A stretch of 64,000 bases of DNA from Cephalotus follicularis. Taxonomy: Eukaryota > Streptophyta > Magnoliopsida > Oxalidales > Cephalotaceae. A program made the position numbers and the translations under genes. The notes beneath the pieces were generated by a model. The model ran no database searches. It had not been told where the DNA came from and saw nothing but the letters and a program-made list of their open reading frames with translations. Numbering within the stretch: the first letter of the stretch is position 1; the number at the start of each line of letters is the position of its first letter. Below, piece by piece: positions 22,801 through 34,000 of the stretch. Location of the stretch: assembly GCA_001972305.1 (NCBI GenBank), contig BDDD01000062.1:992901-1056900 (forward strand). Direction: 5' to 3'.

Positions 22801-25437
22801 TTTTATTTTCGTTGTTATTTGACATTGATATTTTGTAGGAGTACTTCCACTTTCTGTCATCCAATGCACACAGCAGGCCTGCATTCTATAGTTACGTGCG
22901 GGAGAATTACCCAAAATGGATCTGTAAATTTAGAAATAAGTAGATGGCCAATGCTGGTGTGCATCAGATGAGTCCTGAGTGCAAGTGGCGTCGCCCAACA
23001 GAGATATCAGAGCCAGTGTGGGATTAGATGGTGGACATCTGGATGTTAGAGGATTTTGAAAAGAAGGCAAGAACAAATGCCACCAATAGGATGAATGAAT
23101 CACACACCACCTACACTAGCTGTAGTTACATGATGAGGAAGCAACTTAAGATTGGGATAAGTAATAAACTTAATTTGTAATTATGGTGATTAATAAACTT
23201 AATTTGTGTTTCAAACTTATTTGCAATAGCGTTTGACTTACAGGAGGCCAAGGGGAAAAAGATTGAGGATGTATATTACGACACCTATCGGAGGGTGAAG
23301 GAGGACACTCTTCCAACTCCTGTTGTAGTGGAGAAGGTGGTGAGTCATAAACTATAATGAATATGTTAATTACTTAACTGATTAAACTTGTATTTTTTAT
23401 AAGAGAAGTACAAGGCTGCTAGTGGGTTAGATATTGTGGAGGGGCCCGAAGGTACTAGTAGGACGGATCCCTTCAACGTCGTGGCAAGGACGGAGGCGAT
23501 CAGAGGTACGCGAAAGGGCAAGATCCGTGGCTTGGGGAACTACATGACTTCCACGAAGATGCTACCACAAGCACTTCGTACTTCATCAGCAATAGGTAAT
23601 CAGATCCACCCCTTCACTTCATAGCCACCATATGCTGGCCCTGGGACGAACACAGGCTATCATGAGGAGGTCACAAAGCTTCGACAACAATGTCTCAGAT
23701 TCAGACGACGTTAGAGACTCGGATGGCTCAAATGACTCACCTGACTCAGATGGTGGCTGTTCAGATGGCGTTGCAGTCGGGACGATCTAGATCTGACCAA
23801 AGTACGCTGCAGAACCTGTACCACCCCTCCAGTAATCTCCAGACTCAGACCTTAGCGATTCTCAATCATAGTTTGATTGATTTTGTTGATTTTGATACAG
23901 TTTATAACTTTTTATTTGTAAACTTATTACACTTTTTATAACTATGATATAAAGTTCAGTTGTATTGTTTTGTTACTTGAATTTGAATTAAATGTTTCAT
24001 TGAGTATTGATGGATTGTGTCCATAGGACAATTGAAATATGAACTGTCATTGTGGCTGCTGAAAAATAAATTACAGGTTTTGCTTGGATGGGGAATAAAT
24101 TCTGTTGATGGTTTCATCAACAGGATCTGCAGAATACGAGGGCATGGCGAGGGTAACTCCCCTTGTCATGCCCTCGCAATATTGCAGGAATTTTACATGG
24201 CGAGGGCACGTCCCCTCGCCATACCCTCGCCTCCTTGTGGCTCACGTTAGCGCTCTCCATACCCTCGCGTGTGGCGAGGGCACTCAATTGCAGGTTTTGC
24301 TTGGATGGGAAATAGATTCTGCTGATGGTTTCATCAGCAGGACCTGCAGAATGCGAGAGCATGGCGAGGGCAACTCCCCTCATCATGCCCTCGCAATATT
24401 GCAGGAATTTTACATGGCGAGGGCACGTCCCCTTGCCATACCCTCTCCTCCTCGTGGCTCGCGTGTCCCCTCGCCATACCCTTGCCATAGCGAGGGCACC
24501 ACGAGGGGACACGGAAGCTACAAGGAGTTGCCTATGAGGGTGTTAACCCTCGCCATACCCTCACGTGTGGCGAGGGCACTCAACGGCGAGGGGAGGTTAC
24601 CATGGTTGAGCTCTCATCGCCGAATTGATTGCGAGGAGTGCAACGGCGAGGGTGATTCCCCTTGGCTATACCCTCGCGGTTGAGTCAACAGCAAGGGCTT
24701 GACGAGGGGAGGTGCCCTTGCCGTTGCCTATTTTTTTGATAGTGTCAACCGCGAGGGCTTGGCGAAGAGAGATGCCCTCGTCGTTGCTTGTTTTTTTTAT
24801 ACTGTTTAATTAATGTCTGCAACCATATCAGTCTTCATAGACAAGACAGATAGTACCTGAATTGTGAGAAATCGTCCAACAAAATCAGATGCCAATATGG
24901 ACACTATTGGAGATTCATAGATATCCCCATCGTCATTCCATGTAATTACGGTGTTAGAGGCATGCGTGCCACTCAATGTGATGAAGGGCTTATCAGCAGG
25001 CACGACTATCTTTTCTCTGCTTAATTAAGCATAAAAATAAGTTGAATTAGAACAAATATAAGAATCCCACAATCCAATCAATTTGTCAAATAACCAAGGT
25101 GTCAACCCATAACTCTTTTTTTTTTTTTTTGGTTCTTTTACAAATTACAACACATTCTTGTGCACCATGCATGCGCCTAGGAATAGTTTAAAACTGCATA
25201 CTAGCTAGTCCACGCACACACAAACCTGTATGTTCCTGACTCAACCCAAATGAAAACAAGCTCAGAGTTATTAGATGGAACAGCATCAATAGCATCTTGT
25301 ATCTTTCCATAATCTCCTTCGCCAGACTGATCAACCTTTATGAGAATGGCAATAGACGTATTCACAGCATCGGTAGCCATGATAAAACCATATACAATTT
25401 GAAACAAAATGATAAGTAAATAGCCATAAATCTTCAT
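19850..25437 (-). CDS. Pectin methylesterase, copy A (intact reading frame)
   Basis: Five exons on the minus strand at 25437-25226, 25016-24857, 20730-20542, 20405-20170 and 20057-19850, all GT/AG with matching phases, giving 334 aa. The ATG is followed by a hydrophobic signal-peptide-like segment (residues 1-20), fitting an apoplastic enzyme that demethylates cell-wall homogalacturonan. Motifs: GTYRE, KAVALR, SSYQDTL (catalytic Asp near residue 155), DFICG (nucleophile Asp near 176; usually DFIFG) and LGRPW (Arg near 232). There is no N-terminal inhibitor-like pro-region, so it is a type II enzyme. The intron between FLTIQ and NTFGSS is 4.1 kb because a CACTA element sits in it. A TATATAAA lies about 80 nt upstream. 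Whether this intron still splices is unknown. Confidence 0.88.
20912..24803. mobile_element. CACTA (En/Spm) element in the pectinesterase intron
   Basis: Left end CACTATAAAAAA; right end reads TTTTTTTATACTG, the inverted end with one changed base. An inner alternative end, TTTTTTTGATAGTG, lies at 24729-24742. Both subterminal regions (20940-21140 and 24130-24800) are crowded with GCGAGGGC/GCCCTCGC motifs in both orientations, the arrangement expected for CACTA transposase binding sites. A 216-bp unit is tandemly duplicated at 24074-24500. A clear 3-bp target duplication was not found, so the exact right end is uncertain. Confidence 0.75.
22400..23640 (+). pseudogene. CACTA-associated Ptta/En/Spm transposase remnant
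   Basis: Fragments in changing frames have the layout of the plant Ptta/En/Spm (Transposase_24) family: [42 protein letters not shown], a WRRPTEIS segment, then [17 protein letters not shown] and an [14 protein letters not shown]-type segment. In-frame stops (for example after FRNK near 22940) and possible introns break it. It is probably the TNP-A-like accessory protein; no TNP-D catalytic domain is present. Confidence 0.55.
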
Positions 25438-26558
25438 TGGTGAAGGGCACAATCAAAACTTTAATTAAACAAATGGTTTAGTGAAGGAATGAAACAAAGT
25501 TATACTATATATTAATTTATATACTGACTACCAATATGTTGATATGACCACGTTCAATTTGTCGGTGGCTCGTGGCCGATTTCTTAAAGCTGAAGTTTAA
25601 ATGTTGATCTATCTTAAAGTGGATATAAATACATGTACCTGAGACGAAGAGGGAAAGAAAATTATTATACTATTAATTGCCAGCAAATCGTGCTTAATAA
25701 TAATCTGTTTTAGGTAAATGTACTCTACGTGTTATATGGCGGCGTTATGTACTATGTGATTTATGCTTTGAATTGTAAATGTACTCTACGTGTTATATGG
25801 CGGCACGTACGTAGTAGTAATCTCACAACAGCACAGCCACCACCCAAAATCTCAAGTTACTTAAAATGAGGAGGCAAGGCAACTATTAGTTTCTAGTTAA
25901 AGACGTTATTTGAAACTTTATATGCACGCATGCAACTATCTTATTCAAGTATCAAACAGCTGGAAGTAAAAAATGTACATGGATTTATTTGGATGGATAA
26001 CTTAAATCATTCATTTCTTATATAATTTAGTGGAAGAGATATATGCTACTATATAAAAGGATAACCAAATAAATCTTTTTTTGAGCTGAACCCAAATCTA
26101 CAATATAGTTCAAATTCTAAGATAAGATGTTATTTGAGCACTGAATTAACTCAATATGCCAGAAACAGGTGAAACAATAGCAGCTCGGAATACTGGTTTG
26201 TTAATTTATTGCATAAGCAACTAAGTAGATATGCTTTAAGATTAAGATTAAGATTAAGTTGGACAAAGAATTGAGGATCCATTTTAACAATTAATCAATA
26301 CCTTTTGGTCAAAGTTATTGCTTAGAGAACCTGGATGAGTCAAACAATTACAAATGATATTTTGATAATTTAATTATAAAACGTTTATGATACATTATTT
26401 GTGATTAATGGTATTACTCTTAAGTAATAGACCTGGTTTTTTCCTTAAATCTATTCAATTAATTAATTAGCAATTACAGCAGGTAAGATTATCCTTGTTC
26501 CTGTTTGACTGAGTTTGCCTATATTATAACAATCGCATGAGTAAATCCCAATACTTTG
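25438..26558. promoter_or_regulatory. Upstream region of pectinesterase A
   Basis: Shared with copy B (61610-62740), so it predates the duplication. On the minus strand a TATATAAA (25523-25516) lies about 80 nt before the ATG, a plausible core promoter. An AGATTA hexamer is repeated in tandem at about 26234-26260. A short block around 25715-25745 recurs at 25775-25805 in copy A only. No open frame is recognisable. Confidence 0.5.
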
Positions 26559-27044
26559 TGTTGATGCTGAAATCAACTCATCAACAGTACTTCACGTGTA
26601 GGACTTTGATTTGTAGAGGAAACGTTGCAGATGCTCCGAGAATGAATGTTTGATCGTCTTCCCTGCACACAAATAACAAACTGACCGAAGGACCAGGAGG
26701 TTTCACTCCTGGGGACTCTCCGTTGCTTAAGTCAGCCAGTGTACAAAGAAGGCAACGAAGGTTATTTAAGTGTATAAAAATGGTGGACCTGTGTAATGTG
26801 TTCGATTCTCATATTTATATGAACTCATTGTAACTGATTTGCTTGACTTGTGGAGATGATTATTGTACCCCTAAGGAAATGTCGAGTATCTCGCCATTTC
26901 CCTGATTTGGCGCTGGAGCGTTATTATGCGTTATCTTCCCAGATTATGAACGCACGACCACGTGTCTGTAGTTCTATATAACACTTATCTTGTTTTCCCG
27001 AAGACACGTGGCAGTATTTTTAGTGTAAGATTTTCCCCATATCA
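26559..27044 (-). repeat. LTR of the Tat-lineage element (3' in coding sense)
   Basis: Begins TGTTGATGCTGAAATC and ends CCCCATATCA. Close to the 38400-38885 LTR but with scattered substitutions. The start shares its first 20 or so bases, in diverged form, with the LTR of the 6385-11130 element and with the LTR at 51230-51710. Confidence 0.92.
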
Positions 27045-27554
27045 TATGCCTCCTTAGTCTTCTTTTTCTGGGCTTGGCAGAGGAAAAAGACCATCTATGG
27101 CCTGACTTGACTCTGAGCAGGACTATGATATGTTAACTGAGCCTGTTTTCGCTATTATGCCTCCAACACTCAGCCCACTTTCGTCATCAACTTTAAGAGG
27201 TCGCTTGCTGCACGTTATCTCTTCTTTTATAGCAACTGATTGGACGGGTTGATCTCAACCATTTAACCCCTCTGTGATCCAACGGTCTGAAAGCAATCCC
27301 TAGCCCTTTAAAAAAGGCACTACCTTCTTAGAGAAGTTTATTTACGCTTCCTTGAATCTTCAAAGCTCTTACCCTTTTTAGGTTTTCAAAATTCTCTAAT
27401 TCCCAAATTACTATTCGATCTTCTTTCAAGTCTTCATCATAAGAATCTCTGGTGAAACTCTTTTCTGGCCTTAATTTCCTTTAAGAAACTGTTCGGTCAT
27501 TCCTAGGGATTATTTTGGTTTTTTATCCTCTCTCTCTCTCTCTAGAGACTCCCA

Positions 27555-29903
27555 ATGGCTATGACCAAACAAACTTCCAGACAAGCTAACGATCCAGATG
27601 TGGCCAGCCGCCTGGTAGGAGAAGTGACCCTTGTCGAGCGTCCTCTCGGTGCCGATGAGGACATGGAAGCCGCAGCCGTGGGTGCCCCTGATGTTGGTTC
27701 CGCAGGGACGGGGGTCAAAGTTTTCAAGACTCACTTTGACAAAAGTGTGCTCCGTCCCGATAGAATGAAGGAACTGGCCAAAAAATATGGCTTCCCGGGG
27801 AGCTTGATTTATTCGATTCCCAATGATCCCAAGGAGTTCACTGAAAGCAAGCCTGGCCTCTTCCCGGTGTTTGTAGATGCTCTAGAGCATGGACTGAGGC
27901 TGCCGATTCTGCCTTTTGCCATTTCCATCCTAAGGCATTTCAAAATCCACCCCTCGTTGTTCCAGCTGCAATCATGGGCCTTCATCATAGGGTTTTTGGT
28001 GAAGTGCCTGGAGTCCGAGGTGGTTGCTACAGTAGAGTTCTTCAAAGAGTTCCACATTCTGGCGGTCTCCTCAGGCAAATGTGGGTGCTACTTCAAGTCC
28101 TGTCCAGGCCTGACTATGAAGTTGTTGGTGGAGCCCACGAAGTCTATCAAGGGCTGGAAAAGAAGGTGCTTCCTAGTCTGGAATCTCCCTGGGTTCACCC
28201 ACTGCCCATGGTCGGACACATTGGACATCCAACGCCTTAAAAGAGGTCAAAACTATCTATAGCTGAGAGGGCCGACCTGGCCAGGCTCTCCGCTCTGGAG
28301 CTAGAGGGGGTGAACCATACTGTATGGGAGGATCGCCTTCGCCGGGTTGGGCTAAGCATGTCCTTGGGCCGACGATTCTGCTTGGATAATGAGGATCATC
28401 TGAGAAGAACCTGAGGCTCGGCCCATGACCGAGGAAGAAAGCTATATAAAGCCTTCGTCTCCTACACTTTTAACTTCAGTATTTCTTTTATTCCTTTATT
28501 ATTTTTTGTTGTGCTTTTGATTCTGTGCTTTCTGTGGTTCTCTGCAGCAATGGGTCCTCGACGCAACGTGAATGACATCCTGAGGGTCAACAAAGAGAAG
28601 AGGAAACAAGTCGTTGTCGAGGGATCAAGGCAGAGAGAAAAAACTGTTGAGGCCGAGAGGAGGTTGCCGCTGCTTCCGCTGTTAAGGAGAAGACTGACAG
28701 GGGCAAGCGGCCTATGGAAGAGCGTCCCCCCACTGTTCTTCCTGCTCCTCCGACAAAGAAGCACAGAGGAGGGAAAGAGGCAAAGAGCTCTTCTCTCGGC
28801 CTACCAAACGCTCCTCCCGCCACAAGCTCTCGGGATCGAATTTAGCCGAGCGCTCCTCAGAATGTTGACAAGATGATAGATGAGCTGGATGCTTTGGGTA
28901 GCTTTGACTTGAACTTGAACACTCCTGGGGATCCCCTGGAACTCAGCCAGCTATTCATCCTTCCGTCCGAGATCAATGCTAGGAAAGGATGGAGCCATGA
29001 GATGTTAGTAAACCATTGCATTCAGAGCAATATTAGGGTAAGTGATCTCTTCTGTCTCTTTTCAAACACATTCTTTGCTTTTCCTCTAACACCCATTTTT
29101 CTCTGATAGACTCTGAATGATGCTTAATTGATGGTGGAAAACTTTGAGGCCATCATTGAGAAAAACAACCAGCTGAGGGGTGAGGTGGCCGAGCTCAAGG
29201 AGACCGCAAACATGGTCAAAACTCGGCTGGAGGAGGTGCTCAGGGCCCAGGAATCCATCTCGAAGGAGAAGAAGCAGACCGTTGAGGCTTTAGAGAAGGG
29301 GAGGGCGGAGAAGAAGCAAGTGGAGTGGGAGTTCATGCGTGTTGGTGATATGTACCATGCACTGGAGAAGAAATTCGAGGGTTACCAGAGCAGGGATGAA
29401 GTTCAGATGAAGGAAGCGGTGGACAAGGCCCTTGAGGAATTCAAGACTTCAGATAAATTCTAAACCATAGTAGAAGCTGTTGTTGAGGACTTCAAGGCTT
29501 CCTCGGCTTTTGATGATGAAGTATTCAAAAAGTCTACTGAATACTTCCATCGGGGCTTCTATTCCTGTCGGAACTGGATTTCATCTATTCATCCAGAGGT
29601 TCCTTTGACTGGCATCGTTTGCTGCCTGACTGCTGATACTTTCGATTTCTATCCCGATGGGATCGAGGCGGAGGAAGAAAAAGTTGGGCTTGCCCTAGGA
29701 GAGGAAGCTCGTCCTCCTTGAGAAGAGGACGAGGCATAGAGAACCGGTCCCTGGATCTGGTTATCCTATCCTCGGATCCTATTGTGGCCCCTTCTTCTTT
29801 GCCACCTTCTTCAGAGCTCGTTGCTCCTCAGCCTCCTGTTTTCGAACCCTTTACTGCTCCTTTGCCAGAGGATGAACATGAGCCCTCCCCTCCGGAGTCT
29901 TAG
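27555..29903 (+). pseudogene. Antisense gene of the Tat element (gypsy-type PF04195-like protein)
   Basis: Reads opposite to gag-pol. The first block, 27555-28262 (MAMTKQTSRQ..., then KELAKKYGFPGSLIYSIPND, HGLRLPILPFAISILRHF, IHPSLFQLQSWAFIIGFL), matches the plant 'putative gypsy type transposon' domain as I remember it. A frameshift near 28250 interrupts it. The second block (28549-29903) has a basic start, an SFDLNLNTPGDPLELSQLF segment, an intron-like GTAAGT...AG (29039-29109), and a strong coiled coil (29130-29460; NNQLRGEVAELKE...). It ends near a proline-rich tail, with AATAAA at 29961. A CT-rich leader (27525-27545) precedes the ATG. Such extra antisense ORFs are known in Tat elements. 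The function is unknown. A relative is at 44463-47758. Confidence 0.75.
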
Positions 29904-30489
29904 TTTTGTAACTTTGTTCTTTTCTTTTGCGTTGTAACTTGTACTTTTCCTTTCTGATCAATAAAATAAAAGGTTTTTCAAATTATTAAACTTCTTATCA
30001 TTTCTTTCATTGTGTACTGTTGTAGCTTCATTTGAGCATTATAATTCCCCTTAAGAATTTTATTTTAGTCTAACTTATAGACTTCTTGTATTGGGGTCTT
30101 ACATTTTTCAGACCGAATTACCTAAGCTTTCTAGCCCCCATAGGACACTTTGTATAAAAAGCGTTTAGGCAAAGGAACTTGGTCTTTACGAGTTCTTAAG
30201 TGTTCATAGATCAAGTTTTAGGTCTTCTCGAACAAGTTCTTACAGGTTTGCAGAGCAAGATCTCGTCTGGTCCGTTATTTTCCAGACCAGGTCATCTAAG
30301 CTTACAGTCATTGTAGGGACACTTGTTTCAAAGTGCTCAGTCCAACGAACTTGATCGTTGTGAGTTCTTATGGATTCACCTCTCAAGACATGATATTGGT
30401 TTGGTCGGACAAGTTCTCATGGAATCGCCGACCGGTGTTTGCCCCCTTAGGAGTCTTATTGCTTCCTTAGAAGTCTTTTATTGATAAAC

Positions 30490-30660
30490 TTTAGGCGCTC
30501 CTCGGAAGGAGTCTTTGGTACTTCTTGGAAGGAGTCTTTAGTGCTCCTCATAAGGAATCTTTGCGCTCCGCAGAAGAAGTCTTTGGTGCTCCTCGTAAGG
30601 AGTCTTTGTGATCCTGGCAAGGAGTCTTTGGTGCTCCTCGGAAGGAGTCTTTCTTGATTC
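30490..30660. repeat. About 25-bp minisatellite in the Tat element
   Basis: About seven units of the form GTGCTCCTCGGAAGGAGTCTTTG. It occupies the place equivalent to the 8211-8600 array in the smaller gypsy element, and the unit is clearly related. Confidence 0.75.
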
Positions 30661-31019
30661 GAGACCTCGGTCTGTTCGAGACTTTAGCCCGTATTTGTTT
30701 ACTTCCTTAGGAGTTTCGAGTCTTCATGAGACTTGGAGAGCTTTGGTCCTGTTTCAAGGCCTGCTCTGATTGCTCCCTTGGGAGTGTGGTCGGACAAGCT
30801 TGTATTAAAGCTTCTTGACTGAGGAGACTTATCGACGGCTATTCAGAGATTTAAGGACTTGAACATTGGACCTCCGGTCCCATGCAAACTTGGAACTATG
30901 ATATTGAACAAGCACTTTTTGGAGAAAAAATTCAACTTTATTGATATCCTTGAATATGTACAAACTTACAACAATCATTGGTAGTACTTTCTCAGATGCT
31001 CGATATTCCAAGCTCTAGG

Positions 31020-34000
31020 AATCTCAATGCCCCCTAGCGTTTCAAGTTTGAATGTTCCTGGTCAGAGCACTCTTTTCACCTTGTATGACCCTTTCCAATT
31101 AGGCGCTAATTGTCCTCTGGTACCGGTCGAATCAGCAATATCCGCATTGTGGAGGACTAGGTCTTCTTCCCTTAGTGGTTGGGGATTTACTCTTTTATTG
31201 TAGTAAAGACTCACCCTCAGTTGATATGCTGCTACTTTGATGACTACCTTATCTCTGAACTCTTCCTGTAAGAGCCCTAAATATTATAAAATATATTTAT
31301 TGGGCTTTGTAATTATTTTCTCACTTTTTGTGCTGGACCCGAATTTATTATGTATTTATTTGGGCCTTAATGGGATATAAATTATGATTACGGGCTTAAG
31401 AATTATTTTTATTTATTTTGGGCCGAAATTATAAAGCATAAGTAATTGGGCTTAAAAATCTAAGAAGAAAAGGCCAATTGAAGAAGACACAGCCCAAGCC
31501 CAAAAGTATAGCCTGCATTCTTCACGAAAATTCCAGACTCTTCTATTGATGTATATATATAAGGACAAAGGGTGGCCAAAAGAGGGGCTTTGGCATTTTT
31601 CTTTACATTCTCTAGAGAAATCGAGAGAATGGAGGAGTTATGGGAGATGGGTCCAGATGATGGAAGAAGGAGAAAGAAGACAATGGAGAAGGGTCCCTGC
31701 TTATATATATATATATTTGTTTGAGGGTGTGTGCCATCCCCTGAGAAGCAAGAGAATTGAGCAAGGGTGAAGAGGAGAAAAAGCTAAGTGTGTAGCAGTC
31801 CTCAACTGCAAGGAAGTGGGCGATCTCCGTTTCCAACCACCTCCAGGTAGGTTGCTCCTTATCCGAGTGCCTACCAGCATGTATGTATTTGTGATTGTTT
31901 TGTGTGTGTGTATGCATGCCTTCTCTACTCGTGTCATTGCGTGCTGTTATGCTTGTTTATAGGCAGATGACATATATACATATAAATGGCTAAATAATGG
32001 ATTACTTGGCATAATAACAGTATACCTATATATGTATATATATTGCAATATGGAGAGGAAGAGAAACAGAGCAGGCGCACGAAGGCGCCATCTATGCTAC
32101 ACGTTCAAGAAGGACACTGCCGAGGATGCCAAGTGCAAAGGATATCCCTGTCCTCTGCATGCGCTCCCACCACTGCCATAACCACCCACGCGTCCTGGTG
32201 TCAAGAACGCTGCCGAGGACGCCAAGTTGAGCTCTTCATTTTCCCCTGCATGTAATGGCACCGGGCTTTCACTGTGAAGACGCCAGAGGTGCCAAACGCA
32301 GAGGAAGCTTCCGTCCTTTGTCCTTTGCTCGCGTCTTCTCCACTGAGTGCCCGGGGACCATGCCAGACGAGCCATTTCTAGGAGATGCATGCGTTACCTT
32401 TCACTGCATGTGCCTCGCCCCACTGTGACGACCGAGATGAAACACCTGAGGAGCAATGGCTGTGGAGTAACGCCCGAGGTGCCAAGCTCCCCTGTCCGAG
32501 CTGAGGTGCCAAGCTCCCATGTCCGAGCTGAGGTGCCAAGCTCCCAGATTCGAGTAGAGTAGTCCGAGGATAAAGGCATGATGATGATTATGTTTGGGTT
32601 GTGATTACATATTTATTATTATTTTCTCCTCTGCTTGTATTTGTTTGTTCCTCTGGTATGTGCCCGTGTATGGAGTGACCTACACAACCCTCAGGGTTGC
32701 TGACCCATTCTTTTGAATGGGCCAGGTACAGGAACAGGTATTGGAGGCACATCGCAGCAACGGCAAGGATAAAGAGTACAGTAAGTTCTCCTCCTCGACA
32801 GTACGCTTCCATGGACGCAATTGCAGAAAATAAATTATGTATTTATTTTTATTCTGGTTCACAGTAGTATGTAATTTATATGATTCGAACTGGGTCTGTA
32901 ATCCACACATTAAATAAGGATTTTGATTTTAAATTTGATTATGATTTATATTAAGTTTAAATTTTTATGATGATTGTACGGATTGCCACGTGTCGAGTCG
33001 TGGGGCCCATCCCACGATTCGGGGCGTGACACTTCCACTAGGTCAAGAAGATTTCTCAATCATTTTTCATTATTTTCATCCCTAAAATGCACCACTCTTG
33101 GTGAATGCACTCCAATTTCCACCGGTATCATAGCTTCTGCTCCAAAACAAAGGCTGAATGGGGACTCACCAGTTGTGGTTTGATGAGTGGTTCTATATGC
33201 CCATAGTACACTTGTTAGCTCCTCTGTCCATCTTCTCTTACTGTCTTCGAGGCGCTTTTAACCCCAGATGATTTCCCTGTTAATCACCTCGGGTTGGCCA
33301 TTGCTTTGGGGGTAAGCTACTGAAGCAAACCCATGCTCAATTCTCCACTCTTTACAAAAATCACGGAACGCTTGACAATCAAACTGTTTCCTATTATCTG
33401 AGACTATTATTCTTGGGACTCCGGATCTACAGATGATTGATTTCCATACGAAGCTTTCTGTGTTCTTCTCTGTTATTGTAGCTAGGGGCTCGACTTCTAC
33501 CCATTTGGTGAAGTAGTCCACTGCTATAATGAGATACTTTCTCTGCTCTGTTGCTACTGGAAGTGGTCCGATGAAATCCATCTCTCATTGTGCGAAGGGC
33601 CAAGGGGCAGTGATAGATGCCAGAGTCTCTGATGGTCTTCTGCTTATATTAGCATTCCTCTGACACTTATCACACTTTCTTACAAAGTTGATGGCATCTT
33701 GATGCATGGTGGGCCAAAAATAGCCCTACCTCCACAATTTTTTGGACAAGGTTCTGCCCCCCGTGTGATTACCGCATACTCCTTCATGAACTTCCCTCAG
33801 AGCATAATCGGCCTCTGAAGGGGTCAAACATCTCAGTCAAGGAAAAGAAAAAGACCTTTTGTAGAGGATCCCTTCTCAGAATTGGTATCTGTTTGATCTG
33901 TACACCAATCTTCTTGCCTCTTCTGGTAAAATTCCATCCCTTATCCAACTGATAAATGGAGTCATCCAGATTGGCTCATGTGGTACATTTATGTCCATCA

